Source: a gamma proteobacterium symbiont of Ctena orbiculata (GTDB taxonomy: Bacteria > Pseudomonadota > Gammaproteobacteria > Chromatiales > Chromatiaceae). Taken from it: a DNA stretch of 64,000 nucleotides. Below the pieces are notes generated by a model. The model was not told the DNA's origin, did not search any database, and was given only the letters and a program-made list of their open reading frames with translations. The stretch spans positions 1-64,000 of the forward strand of contig NATV01000107.1 in assembly GCA_003094535.1 (NCBI GenBank). Direction: 5' to 3'. Shown piece by piece: positions 20,076 to 28,659 of the stretch (position 1 is the stretch's first letter; each line of letters opens with the position of its first letter). A program made the position numbers and the translations under genes.

Positions 20076-20864
20076 ATGCGTTGCCATGAAGTGGACTACG
20101 AAATTCTCGGATCCGAGATGCAGCTGGTGGAGGTGGAGCTCGATCCCGGCGAGACGGTGATAGCCGAGGCGGGGGCCATGACCTATATGGAAGAGGGGAT
20201 CGATTTCGAGACCAAGATGGGTGACGGTTCCAATGCGGATGAGGGCTTGATGGGTAAGCTCTTTTCCGCGGGCAAGCGCGTCTTTACCGGTGAATCGATA
20301 TTCACCACCCATTTCACCAACCGGGGCAACGGTAAGCGGCGGGTCTCGTTCTCGGCACCCTATCCGGGCAATATCGTGCCCTTGAACATGCAGCAGCTGG
20401 GGGAAAAGATCACCTGCCAGAAAGACGCCTTCATCTGCGCGGCCCTGGGAACCAAGGTCGATATCGCCTTCAATCGTCGGCTTGGGGTAGGGCTGTTTGG
20501 TGGCGAAGGATTTATCCTGCAGTCCCTGGAGGGGGATGGCATGGCCTTCATTCAGGCCGGGGGCACGGTCATCGAAAAACGCCTCGAGGGGGAGACCCTG
20601 CGGGTGGATACCGGTTGCCTGGTCGGTTTTACAGGGGGCATTGACTACGATATCCAGCGTGCCGGCAATCTCAAGTCGATGGTGTTCGGCGGCGAGGGCT
20701 TGTTTCTGGCAACCCTCAAGGGTCATGGCACCCTGTGGCTGCAGAGCCTTCCCTTTTCACGGATGGCGGACCGGATCCTGGCCAACGCCCCATCGGCGGG
20801 TGGCGGCGACCAGGGAGAGGGCTCGGTGCTCGGCGGCATCGGCAGGCTGCTCGACGGCAAATAG
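20076..20864 (+). CDS. TIGR00266 / AIM24 family protein
   Basis: 262 residues of the AIM24 (PF01987) family, with the typical opening [25 protein letters not shown] and glycine-rich beta strands including [21 protein letters not shown] and [21 protein letters not shown]. It has no signal peptide or membrane helix. In eukaryotes AIM24 is mitochondrial; the bacterial function is unknown. AAAGGAG precedes the ATG. It converges on the corrinoid adenosyltransferase gene. Confidence 0.88.
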   Translation: MRCHEVDYEILGSEMQLVEVELDPGETVIAEAGAMTYMEEGIDFETKMGDGSNADEGLMGKLFSAGKRVFTGESIFTTHFTNRGNGKRRVSFSAPYPGNIVPLNMQQLGEKITCQKDAFICAALGTKVDIAFNRRLGVGLFGGEGFILQSLEGDGMAFIQAGGTVIEKRLEGETLRVDTGCLVGFTGGIDYDIQRAGNLKSMVFGGEGLFLATLKGHGTLWLQSLPFSRMADRILANAPSAGGGDQGEGSVLGGIGRLLDGK

Positions 20865-20891
20865 GCAGGCGTTTAATCAATCTAAGGTTGC

Positions 20892-21428
20892 TTAGAACTC
20901 CACCCCCTGCTCGGCATGGATGCCCTGCTCGAAGGCGTGTTTTACCAAGTGCATTTCGGTCACGGTATCGGCGATAGCGATGACCTCCTTTGGGGCGCCT
21001 CTTCCGGTCAGGATCAGGTGCATCCAGGACGGCTTTTCCTGTTGGATGAAGGTTGCGATCTCCTCGCCGCTGATCCAACCGTAGTGGCAGACATAGTTGA
21101 TCTCATCCAGCACCACCAGATCGTAGTGCCGGGAGCGAATCTTCTCCTGGCAGAGCTGCCAGATCTCCCGGCTCGTGGCACGGTCCTGCTCGGGATTGTT
21201 TGTGTCCCAGGTAAATCCGTCCCCCAGGGCATGCCATTCGATATTCTCAAAGCGGCTGGCCGCCTTCTGCTCCCCGGTCTTCCACTTACCCTTGATGAAC
21301 TGAATCACCAGGACCTGCATATCCCAGCCGGCCGCCCTGAAGGCGGTGCCGAAGGCGCTGGATGATTTGCCCTTGCCCTCGCCGGTGAGTACCAGGGTAA
21401 TCCCGTTTCGTTTTTCTCTCTCTTTCAT
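20892..21428 (-). CDS. cobO: cob(I)yrinic acid a,c-diamide adenosyltransferase
   Basis: Transfers the adenosyl group of ATP to a reduced corrinoid, giving the coenzyme B12 form. The 178-residue length and the P-loop GEGKGKSS at 16-23, together with VIQFIKGKWKTGE, DLVVLDEINYV and LTGRGAPKEVIAIADTVTEM, place it in the CobO/BtuR/CobA family. No other cobalamin gene and no B12 riboswitch was seen in the window, so it may act in salvage. Confidence 0.94.
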   Translation of the reverse strand: MKEREKRNGITLVLTGEGKGKSSSAFGTAFRAAGWDMQVLVIQFIKGKWKTGEQKAASRFENIEWHALGDGFTWDTNNPEQDRATSREIWQLCQEKIRSRHYDLVVLDEINYVCHYGWISGEEIATFIQQEKPSWMHLILTGRGAPKEVIAIADTVTEMHLVKHAFEQGIHAEQGVEF

Positions 21429-21528
21429 ATAGTTACCATATATCTGATCAGTTGAGGCGGTTGATCACGTTCCGACTCTCGCTGTGCCGGCAACCGGATC
21501 GCACCAATTGATTGTTGCGAATCTAAAT

Positions 21529-21547
21529 AAGAATCGTTATCATTATT
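21529..21547 (+). promoter_or_regulatory. candidate Fur box upstream of the Fe(III) ABC operon
   Basis: A 19-bp stretch beginning AAGAATCGTTATCATTATT matches 13 of 19 positions of the classical Fur box. Its location about 50-67 bp before the GTG of the substrate-binding protein is right for repression by iron-loaded Fur. Confidence 0.6.
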
Positions 21548-21595
21548 TTATATCCACACTTTTTTATCTCATATGACCGTCTATCGGAGGTTCTT

Positions 21596-22621
21596 GTGTT
21601 ACATCTTTCAAAACCCATTATGCTGGGTCTGCTGCTGACTTTCATAGCACCTTCGCTGACCCTGGCGGAGGAGGTGGTCAATCTCTACTCGGCCAGGAAA
21701 GAGAAACTGATCAAACCGTTGCTCGATCGATTCAGCGAACAGACCGGCATCAACGTCAATCTGGTCACCGGAAAGGCCGATGCCCTGTTGCAGAGACTGC
21801 AGAGTGAGGGGCGCAATACCCCGGCCGACATGCTGATCACCACGGATGCGGGCCGCCTGCACCGGGCAAAAGCGGCGGGAGTCACCCAGGCGGTGGATTC
21901 CCCCGTCCTGAAGCAGCTGGTGCCGGAGAGCTTTCGCGATCCCCAGGGTCACTGGTACGGTCTCTCGGTGCGGGCCCGTCCCATTCTCTACGTCAAGGGG
22001 AAGGTCGATCCCGCAAGGCTCTCAACCTACGAAGCCCTGATCGACCCCGAATGGGACAACCGGATCTGCATCCGCTCTTCCGGCAACATCTACAATCAAT
22101 CTCTGGTGGCATCGATGATAGCCGCCAACGGCGCGGAAGCGACGGAGACCTGGGCCAAGGCCTTTGTCAATCAGTTTGCCCGGCCGCCGAAGGGTGGCGA
22201 CAGAGATCAGATCAAGGCCGCCGCTGCGGGACTTTGCGATATCGCCGTTGCCAATACCTACTATCTCGCCGGCATGCTAACCTCAAAGGATCAGGCACAG
22301 CGCGATGCGGCTGGAAAGCTGGCGGTCTTCTGGCCGAATCAGCAGGGGCGTGGTGCCCATGTGAATGTCAGTGGGGCAACCGTAACCAAGGCAGCATCCA
22401 ACCGGGAAAACGCAATAAAGCTGCTGGAGTTTCTGCTCAATCCCGCCTCCCAGGCCTGGTATGCGGAAACCAATGGAGAGTTTCCGGTGCGTGCCGATGT
22501 GGAGCCGGGTGAACTGCTTAACGGGTGGGGCGAGTTCAAGATGGACAAACTCAACCTGCAACAACTTGGTCTTCTCAATCCCGATGCGGTGCGCTTGATG
22601 GACCGGGCGGGATGGAAATGA
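21596..22621 (+). CDS. Fe(3+) ABC transporter periplasmic substrate-binding protein
   Basis: 341 residues, with a signal peptide ending LTLAEE and the FbpA/FutA pattern EVVNLYSARKEKLIKPLLDRFSEQTGI... Two adjacent tyrosines in NTYYLAGML are the usual ferric-iron ligands of this family. The GTG start has GGAGG at 21586-21590. It is the first gene of a three-gene importer; the permease gene starts 19 bp after it. Confidence 0.93.
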   Translation: MLHLSKPIMLGLLLTFIAPSLTLAEEVVNLYSARKEKLIKPLLDRFSEQTGINVNLVTGKADALLQRLQSEGRNTPADMLITTDAGRLHRAKAAGVTQAVDSPVLKQLVPESFRDPQGHWYGLSVRARPILYVKGKVDPARLSTYEALIDPEWDNRICIRSSGNIYNQSLVASMIAANGAEATETWAKAFVNQFARPPKGGDRDQIKAAAAGLCDIAVANTYYLAGMLTSKDQAQRDAAGKLAVFWPNQQGRGAHVNVSGATVTKAASNRENAIKLLEFLLNPASQAWYAETNGEFPVRADVEPGELLNGWGEFKMDKLNLQQLGLLNPDAVRLMDRAGWK

Positions 22622-22639
22622 TTTTATCGGGAAACAGAT

Positions 22640-24310
22640 TTGCTAGCGGTAATAAAAAGAGTTGCATGGCCGCGATTTAAAACAGATCCATGGAGCATTG
22701 GCGTACTGTTGACCGCCCTCCTGCTGGCGGTACCGGTGGTCCTGGTGCTCAGTTATCTCTTCGAACCGGCCGGCGAGGTGTGGAGTCATCTGGTCGACAC
22801 GGTGTTGAAGGACTATGTCATCAACTCCCTGCTGTTGATGCTCGGGGTAGCCATCGGCGTGCTGCTGCTGGGGGTGAGCACGGCCTGGCTCACCAGTATG
22901 TGCCAGTTCCCCGGGCGATCGGTGTTCGAATGGGCGCTGCTGCTGCCGATGGCGATACCCGCCTATATCATCGCCTATACCTACACCGGGCTTTTCGATT
23001 TTGCCGGACCCGTGCAGACCCTGATCCGGCAGTGGACCGGCTGGGGTTACGGCGACTACTGGTTTCCCGAGATCCGCTCCATCGAAGGTGCCGCGCTGAT
23101 GCTGGCGCTGGTGCTCTATCCCTATGTCTATCTGCTCTCGAGGGCCGCCTTTTTGGGGCAGTCGATCTGCGTCCTGGATGTCAGCCGTACCCTGGGCAAC
23201 GGCCCCTGGCGGACCTTCTTCCATGTCGCCCTGCCACTGGCAAGGCCGGCCATCGTGGCGGGTCTCTCCCTGGCCCTGATGGAGACCCTGGCCGACTACG
23301 GCACGGTGCAGTATTTCGGCGTCTCGACCTTCACCACGGGGATTTTCCGCACCTGGTACGGCTTGAACAACGCGGCCGCGGCGGCGCAGCTCTCCGCCCT
23401 GCTGCTGCTGGTGGTGTTTGCCCTGATCATCATGGAGAAGATCTCCCGCAGACAGGCCCGCTACCACCATACCAGCCAACGCCACCAGGCCCTGACCCGC
23501 TTTCAGCTGAATGCCAGGCAATCCTTCATGGCCTTCATAATCTGTTCCGGGGCGTTGTTTTTCGGCTTCATTCTCCCGGCCGGACAGCTTCTTTGGTGGG
23601 CGCTGACCACCGCCGAGGAGAGTCTCGACAGCCGCTTCGTCGGTTTGATCACCCACAGCCTGATGTTGGCGGGAGCAGCCTCGGTCCTGGCGCTGCTGCT
23701 GGCGCTCTTCCTCAGCTATGGCAAGCGCCAGCTGGGTAGCTGGCCGACCCTTTTCGCGGTCAGGCTCGCCGGTATGGGTTATGCCATACCGGGGACGGTG
23801 ATCGCCATTGGCGTGATGATCCCGTTTGCCGCCTTCGACAACGCCCTCGACAGCTGGCTGCGGGCGCAGTTCGGCTGGTCATCCGGCCTGCTCCTGAGCG
23901 GCACCCTGGTCGCCCTGATCTTCGCCTACCTGGTGCGCTTCCTCGCGGTCTCCCTGCAGACGGTGGAGGCGGGACTGGGCAAGATCCGTCCCACCATGGA
24001 CGAGGTGGCCCGCTCCATGGGTACCGGTTCCGGCGAGATCGTGCGCAGGGTGCATGTGCCGATGCTCAAGGGGAGCCTGATGACGGCGCTGTTGCTGGTT
24101 TTTGTCGATGTCTTGAAAGAGCTTCCCGCAACCCTGATACTGCGTCCCTTCAACTACAATACCCTCGCCGTGAGGGCCTATGAGCTGGCCTCGGACGAGC
24201 GCCTCGCGGATGCCTCCTATGCAGCCTTGACGATTGTCGTTGTCGGTATTCTCCCGGTTATCCTGTTGAGTCGAACCATCACCCGGTCACGCCATGCAAA
24301 ATCAGCTTGA
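22640..24310 (+). CDS. Fe(3+) ABC transporter permease, FbpB type
   Basis: 556 residues with about 12 membrane helices and two binding-protein-dependent transport domains, as in fused FbpB/SfuB permeases. Two EAA-like loops are visible: LGNGPWRTFFHVALPLARPAI and MGTGSGEIVRRVHVPMLK. The frame starts with TTG (GGGA about 7 nt upstream); no in-frame ATG lies close by, so this start is provisional. The gene overlaps the ATPase gene by 17 bp. Confidence 0.92.
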   Translation: MLAVIKRVAWPRFKTDPWSIGVLLTALLLAVPVVLVLSYLFEPAGEVWSHLVDTVLKDYVINSLLLMLGVAIGVLLLGVSTAWLTSMCQFPGRSVFEWALLLPMAIPAYIIAYTYTGLFDFAGPVQTLIRQWTGWGYGDYWFPEIRSIEGAALMLALVLYPYVYLLSRAAFLGQSICVLDVSRTLGNGPWRTFFHVALPLARPAIVAGLSLALMETLADYGTVQYFGVSTFTTGIFRTWYGLNNAAAAAQLSALLLLVVFALIIMEKISRRQARYHHTSQRHQALTRFQLNARQSFMAFIICSGALFFGFILPAGQLLWWALTTAEESLDSRFVGLITHSLMLAGAASVLALLLALFLSYGKRQLGSWPTLFAVRLAGMGYAIPGTVIAIGVMIPFAAFDNALDSWLRAQFGWSSGLLLSGTLVALIFAYLVRFLAVSLQTVEAGLGKIRPTMDEVARSMGTGSGEIVRRVHVPMLKGSLMTALLLVFVDVLKELPATLILRPFNYNTLAVRAYELASDERLADASYAALTIVVVGILPVILLSRTITRSRHAKSA

Positions 24311-25337
24311 AGTCAGAGATGTCAGCGTGAAATATGGCCGCCAGACGGTGGTGGACCGGGTCAGTTTCGAGCTCGAGAGCGCGGTGATCGGCTGCCTGCT
24401 GGGTCCCAGCGGCTGCGGCAAGACCAGCCTGCTGCGCGCCATCGCCGGATTCGAGCCCCTGGCACTGGGAGAGATTCTGTTGCATGGAGAAAACGTCTCC
24501 CGTCCGGGCCAGACCCTCGCCCCCGAGAAGCGCCGGGTCGGCATGGTGTTTCAGGACTTCGCCCTCTACCCCCATCTCAGCGTCGGCGCCAACGTCGCCT
24601 TCGGATTACGGGGGATGAGCGGCAGACAGCAGCGGCAGCGGGTCGCGGAGCTGCTGGGACTGGTCGGTCTCAGCGGCCTCGAGGAGAAGTATCCCCATCA
24701 GCTCTCCGGGGGACAGCAACAGCGGATTGCGTTGATCCGGGCGATGGCCCCAAGGCCTGAGATACTGCTCCTAGACGAGCCCTTCTCCGGTCTCGATGTG
24801 GAGCTGCGGGAGCAGTTGGCCGGCGAGGTTCGAACCATCCTGAAAAGGGAGGGTGTCACCGCAATCCTGGTAACCCACGATCAGTTGGAGGCCTTCGCCC
24901 TGGCCGATCAGATCGGTGTTCTGGGCAGCGGCCGCCTGCGTCAATGGGACAGCGGATTCAATATCTACCATGAACCGGCGGATCGTTTTGTCGCCGATTT
25001 CATCGGCCAGGGCACGATGATCCCAGGCCGGGTGTTGGCGGATGGGCGTATCGAATCCTCACTCGGCATCCTCTCCGCCGATTTCAACCAACAGCATCAG
25101 GCAGGTGATTCCGTTGAACTCTTGCTTAGGCCCGATGATCTCGTTCACGACGACGAGAGCGACTTCAAGCTGGAGATAACCGACAAGGTCTTTCAAGGGG
25201 CGGAGTACCTCTACACCCTCTCCCTGGATGATGGTACCGAGTTGCTCTGTCTGGTGCAGAGTCATCACGATCATGGGATTGGCGAGCGGATCGGGATACG
25301 CCTCGCCGTGGATCATGTGGTGGCTTTTCCCAGCTGA
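24294..25337 (+). CDS. Fe(3+) ABC transporter ATP-binding protein, FbpC type
   Basis: 347 residues: Walker A GPSGCGKT (37-44), Q-loop in MVFQDFALYPH, signature LSGGQQQR, Walker B ILLLDEPFSGLD and the switch histidine in ILVTHDQLEAF. A C-terminal TOBE-like regulatory domain (about 240-345) follows, typical of FbpC. It energises the importer encoded by the two preceding genes and overlaps the permease gene by 17 bp. Confidence 0.93.
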   Translation: MQNQLEVRDVSVKYGRQTVVDRVSFELESAVIGCLLGPSGCGKTSLLRAIAGFEPLALGEILLHGENVSRPGQTLAPEKRRVGMVFQDFALYPHLSVGANVAFGLRGMSGRQQRQRVAELLGLVGLSGLEEKYPHQLSGGQQQRIALIRAMAPRPEILLLDEPFSGLDVELREQLAGEVRTILKREGVTAILVTHDQLEAFALADQIGVLGSGRLRQWDSGFNIYHEPADRFVADFIGQGTMIPGRVLADGRIESSLGILSADFNQQHQAGDSVELLLRPDDLVHDDESDFKLEITDKVFQGAEYLYTLSLDDGTELLCLVQSHHDHGIGERIGIRLAVDHVVAFPS

Positions 25338-25451
25338 GGGTAATAGGCGGTGACATCCTTGTCACCATAGCGGCATGGATAAATGCGCTCTTCCTGTCCC
25401 TGGAATGACAAACCTGTCAGGCCATCGGCATCGAGCGATGACTGCCGGTTG

Positions 25452-25994
25452 TCAAAAGGTAATGGAACTACCTCCGACCATATGCTCCATGACCGAGGCC
25501 AGGCCCCGTGGCTGGATGAACGGCTGCCTGAGCTGGGGCTTGCCCGCATTGTCTTGCGGCAGGGAACAGACGGTATCGCAGGCCGAACAGACAAAGATCC
25601 TGCCCTCCAGCTCAACAAAACTCTCCATCAGGCTGGCGAGGGTGGGGAAGCCCTTCTGGCTGATGCCGTCGCAGCTGCCCTGATAAGCCCAGTGGCTGCC
25701 GTCGCCGACGAGGAACAGCTGGGTATCGAGATCCATTGCCTTGGCGGTGCATGCCGCCGAAAAGGCCAGGGTGGCCCGCTTGCCGCCATCCTCCGCGCCG
25801 GAACTCAGTACGACGACATAGTTATTGATATTTGCCAGGTGTGGGGAAATGGAGGTTGTGGCTTCTTCTGTGGTGTTGCTTTGTGGAGTTTGTTTTATTG
25901 TCAAGTCAATCGGCAGGTGCGGATTTTTTACTGAAGATGGTTCCGATTTACAACAATTCCCTGTACACACACGTTCAGCATCATGTTTGTCCAT
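25452..25994 (-). CDS. DsrE-like protein with cysteine-containing N-terminal extension
   Basis: About 180 residues. The C-terminal 125 form a DsrE/DsrF/TusD-like fold: YVVVLSSGAEDGGKRATLAFSAA, a CSACDTVC cluster and the end RGLASVMEHMVGGSSI. DsrE-type proteins carry or sense sulfur in sulfur relay, but the active cysteine of TusD/DsrE cannot be assigned here with certainty. The N-terminal 50 residues are polar and hold a CTGNCC group. The ATG at 25994 has GGAG 8 nt upstream; the frame reaches a TTG at 26000. Confidence 0.75.
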   Translation of the reverse strand: MDKHDAERVCTGNCCKSEPSSVKNPHLPIDLTIKQTPQSNTTEEATTSISPHLANINNYVVVLSSGAEDGGKRATLAFSAACTAKAMDLDTQLFLVGDGSHWAYQGSCDGISQKGFPTLASLMESFVELEGRIFVCSACDTVCSLPQDNAGKPQLRQPFIQPRGLASVMEHMVGGSSITF

Positions 25995-26182
25995 TCTCAA
26001 CTCTCCTTTCCTTAAGGTTGTTTCTTTTTTTGTTTTTTACAACAACATGTAACAAACGATAGATGAGTGAACAGCACACTATTGTTGAATATTGAATCGT
26101 GGAATTGTGACTTTTTCACAGATATCCACGGCTAAAAAAATTGTAAGTGTGATGGCTGAGTAGTGTGGCAAGTAAGGTAGAT

Positions 26183-26746
26183 CTAGAGTTTATCAAGCAG
26201 CACCTGGAGTCTGTTCAGTACCACTTCGACAGGCTTCGAATACTGCGCCCCGACAATGGCGCCATCCACCGCCATGCCGATGATGGCTGCCTTTTCAGCC
26301 GCCTTCCTGCTCCGTGGATCGGGCAGCAGCCCGGCGATCGATCGATTCATCTCCTGCTTGTGGCGGCGGGTGATTTCAGCGATTTCGGGAACCGTGGTCC
26401 CGAGCTCTCCCAGGCTGTTGATAAAGGCGCAGCCCCGGTAGTCGGCGTCGCCCAGCCACTCCCTCAGTGTCGGCACCAGGGCGGCCAGGTTGCCGCCATG
26501 GGTTGCAAGGGATTGGGAGAACCAATCCATCCAGCGCCGGTGGCGATATTCGAGAAATTCAAACACCAGGTGGTTCTTGCTTGGAAAGTGGCGATAGAAG
26601 GTGACCTTGGTCACCTTCGCCTCTGTGATCACCCGGTCCACGCCGGTGGCGCGGATTCCGTGCCTGTAGAAGAGCCGGTAGGCGGTGAGCAGGATGCGCT
26701 CGTGGGCCGGCAGCTCTTCAATCTTCGAGGGTTCGGACATCAGCAT
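26183..26746 (-). CDS. TetR/AcrR family transcriptional regulator
   Basis: 187 residues with an N-terminal TetR helix-turn-helix (ERILLTAYRLFYRHGIRATGVDRVITEAKVTKVTFYRHFPSK) and a ligand-binding C-terminal domain. It is divergent from the NTF2-like gene. Two palindromes sharing the arm GTAGACAG lie between them, the nearer only 8 bp before this start, which suggests autorepression and control of the neighbour. The ligand is unknown. Confidence 0.9.
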   Translation of the reverse strand: MLMSEPSKIEELPAHERILLTAYRLFYRHGIRATGVDRVITEAKVTKVTFYRHFPSKNHLVFEFLEYRHRRWMDWFSQSLATHGGNLAALVPTLREWLGDADYRGCAFINSLGELGTTVPEIAEITRRHKQEMNRSIAGLLPDPRSRKAAEKAAIIGMAVDGAIVGAQYSKPVEVVLNRLQVLLDKL

Positions 26747-26754
26747 GGTTACAG

Positions 26755-26774
26755 TGTAGACAGATCTGTCTACA
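26755..26774. promoter_or_regulatory. palindromic operator 1 (TetR)
   Basis: A perfect 20-bp palindrome: TGTAGACAGA followed by its exact inverse complement. It lies 8 bp upstream of the tetR start and shares its arm with operator 2, 37 bp away centre to centre. Confidence 0.75.
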
Positions 26775-26790
26775 TCGACTAGTCTTTACC

Positions 26791-26812
26791 AGGTAGACAG
26801 ACCTGTCTACCT
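26791..26812. promoter_or_regulatory. palindromic operator 2 (TetR)
   Basis: A 22-bp inverted repeat: AGGTAGACAG, two central bases AC, then CTGTCTACCT, with perfect 10-bp arms. It lies 31 bp before the NTF2-like gene, whose promoter it probably covers. Confidence 0.75.
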
Positions 26813-26842
26813 GCGCCTGTTCATATTCAACGGGGATTCGCT

Positions 26843-27310
26843 ATGGATGAAAAACCACCGCTTCCGCCTTTTGATCATGAAAGCGCCACCCAAAAGGTTC
26901 GCATGGCGGAAGACGCCTGGAACTCCCGCGATCCCGACCGTGTCGTGCTTGTCTACACCGAGGACACCCGCTGGCGCAACCGCGCCGAGTTTCCCAAGGG
27001 CAGGGAGGAGGTGAGACAGTTTCTCCAGCGCAAGTGGACCCGGGAGCTGGACTACCGGCTGATCAAGGAGCTCTGGGCCTTCGAGGGGAATCGTATCGCG
27101 GTGCGCTTCGCCTACGAATGCCACGACGACTCGGGCCAGTGGTATCGCAGCTACGGCAACGAGAACTGGGAGTTCAACGCCCAGGGATTCATGCAGCGGC
27201 GATTCGCCAGCATCAACGACCTGCCCATCAAGGCGTCGGAGCGCCTCTATCACTGGCCATTGGGAAGGCGGCCGGACGATCATCCGGGGCTGACCGAGCT
27301 GGGGCTCTGA
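26843..27310 (+). CDS. DUF1348 / NTF2-like protein
   Basis: 155 residues of the SnoaL/NTF2-like superfamily, DUF1348 type, with the pattern [26 protein letters not shown] and [20 protein letters not shown] near the end. It has no signal peptide. The enzymatic role, if any, is unknown. GGGGA lies about 7 nt before the ATG. It is divergent from the TetR gene and behind operator 2. Confidence 0.85.
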   Translation: MDEKPPLPPFDHESATQKVRMAEDAWNSRDPDRVVLVYTEDTRWRNRAEFPKGREEVRQFLQRKWTRELDYRLIKELWAFEGNRIAVRFAYECHDDSGQWYRSYGNENWEFNAQGFMQRRFASINDLPIKASERLYHWPLGRRPDDHPGLTELGL

Positions 27311-27337
27311 TTCAGGTTCTGCCCCGGTGAGGGTTAA

Positions 27338-28516
27338 CTACACGATCCATTCGTAATCGATGCTGATGCGCTCCCCGGCCACCGGGCGGAAGAGCTGGTC
27401 GGCGAAGGCGACATGGTCGGGATGGTCACGGTAGCTGTCGATCACCGCCGGGTGGCAGAACTGCACCAGCCAGGTGTAGCGATAGGCAGCATCGGTCTTT
27501 ACCGCGCTGCCGGTGGCCACCTCCAGCACCCCGGGTATCCCTGCCAGCACATCCCGTCCCTTGGCCATCATCGCTTTCGCGCCCTCATCATCCAGGCCGT
27601 TGACGTTGTAGATGATCAGGTGCTCCACCGGCAGCCAGGGCGTGCAGTGGGAAAGCACCTCGGCGGCACGTCCTGCCGACCCCCAGAGACGTATGCAACG
27701 CTCGGCCTCCCGGCTCACCGCGGTCCGCACGCCCCGGGTCAGTTGGGTATAGCCGTTACTCTCCGTTGCCGCGACACTGTCGCGGATCGCGGCGCCTGCC
27801 GCATCGGCAAGCGCGGTGTAGTAGTTGATCTTGACCACACCATTCTCGATCAGCCGTCGGTATTGGTCGTCGCTCAGGCCGGTACCGCCATGGATCACCA
27901 GGGGCAGGCGCAGTGCCTGGTTGATCTCCCGCAGGCGTTCGAGGTCGAGCTTCGGCTCGCCCCGCATGCGACCGTGCACCGTGCCGATGGATACCGCGAG
28001 GAAATCGATACCCGTGGTCTCGACGAATTGTCTCGCCTCCTCCGTTGTCGTATAGCTGACCTTGCCGGGATGGCGCTCGGCGTCCTCACCCTCGACGCCC
28101 GGCACATAACCCAGTTCACCCTCCACCGGAACGCCGCAGCCGTGCGCCATCTCGACCACGTTGCGGGTCATCTGGATGTTGTCTTCCAGGGGGGTATGAG
28201 AGGCATCCACCATAACCCCATTGCAGCCGCAATTGATGGCCTTTATCGCAGACTCCAGGCTTTCTCCATGGTCCAGATGAATCGCGACCGGTACCGAGGC
28301 ACTGCGCGCCGCTTTCTCCACCGCGGGCATCAGCTGTTCGAAATCGAAATAGTCAAAATGGGATTCGGCCAGGCTCAGGATCACCGGCGCACTGCAGGCC
28401 TCGGCGGCATCCAGTATGCCTTCGAGGAAGTCATGGTTGATCAGGTCAAAGGCCCCTACCGCATAGCCGTTCTCATAGGCATGCTGCAACATCTCTTTCA
28501 TGTTTACCAATGGCAT
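27338..28516 (-). CDS. class II fructose-bisphosphate aldolase-family enzyme fused to a Dabb domain
   Basis: 392 residues. Residues about 1-285 form a zinc-dependent class II aldolase: AIHLDHGESLESAIKA, CGCNGVMVDASH, HGRMRGEPKLD and LVIHGGTGLSD. Residues about 296-392 match a stress-responsive alpha/beta-barrel (Dabb, PF07876) domain: HLIIYNVNG...YRTWLVQF-like strands and YRDHPDHVAFADQLFRP. The substrate is not certain; FbaA, KbaY/GatY and related enzymes share this core. There is no frameshift between the domains, so the fusion is genuine in this sequence. It stands alone, converging on the NTF2-like gene. Confidence 0.85.
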   Translation of the reverse strand: MPLVNMKEMLQHAYENGYAVGAFDLINHDFLEGILDAAEACSAPVILSLAESHFDYFDFEQLMPAVEKAARSASVPVAIHLDHGESLESAIKAINCGCNGVMVDASHTPLEDNIQMTRNVVEMAHGCGVPVEGELGYVPGVEGEDAERHPGKVSYTTTEEARQFVETTGIDFLAVSIGTVHGRMRGEPKLDLERLREINQALRLPLVIHGGTGLSDDQYRRLIENGVVKINYYTALADAAGAAIRDSVAATESNGYTQLTRGVRTAVSREAERCIRLWGSAGRAAEVLSHCTPWLPVEHLIIYNVNGLDDEGAKAMMAKGRDVLAGIPGVLEVATGSAVKTDAAYRYTWLVQFCHPAVIDSYRDHPDHVAFADQLFRPVAGERISIDYEWIV

Positions 28517-28659
28517 GAAGTTCTCTCCCCTTAAACGCTAGCTTCCTTCAGCGAGATAATGGCTTATTTTTGTCTCGATCATATCCCGATATCCGATGCG
28601 TGAACTGTACAATCATCACATTGGGCGGTCTACCTGGGGGGAATCGGAGTAGAGTTGCC

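Noticed and set aside
22643-23656. A 337-codon open frame on the minus strand
   Set aside because: Antisense to the iron permease, Gln/His/Gly-rich, no recognisable domain.
25349-25366. Hairpin GGTGAC-ATCCTT-GTCACC between fbpC-like and DsrE-like genes
   Set aside because: Six-base-pair stem without a T run on either strand; too weak to call a terminator.
27413-28534. A 373-codon plus-strand frame
   Set aside because: Antisense to the aldolase-Dabb gene.
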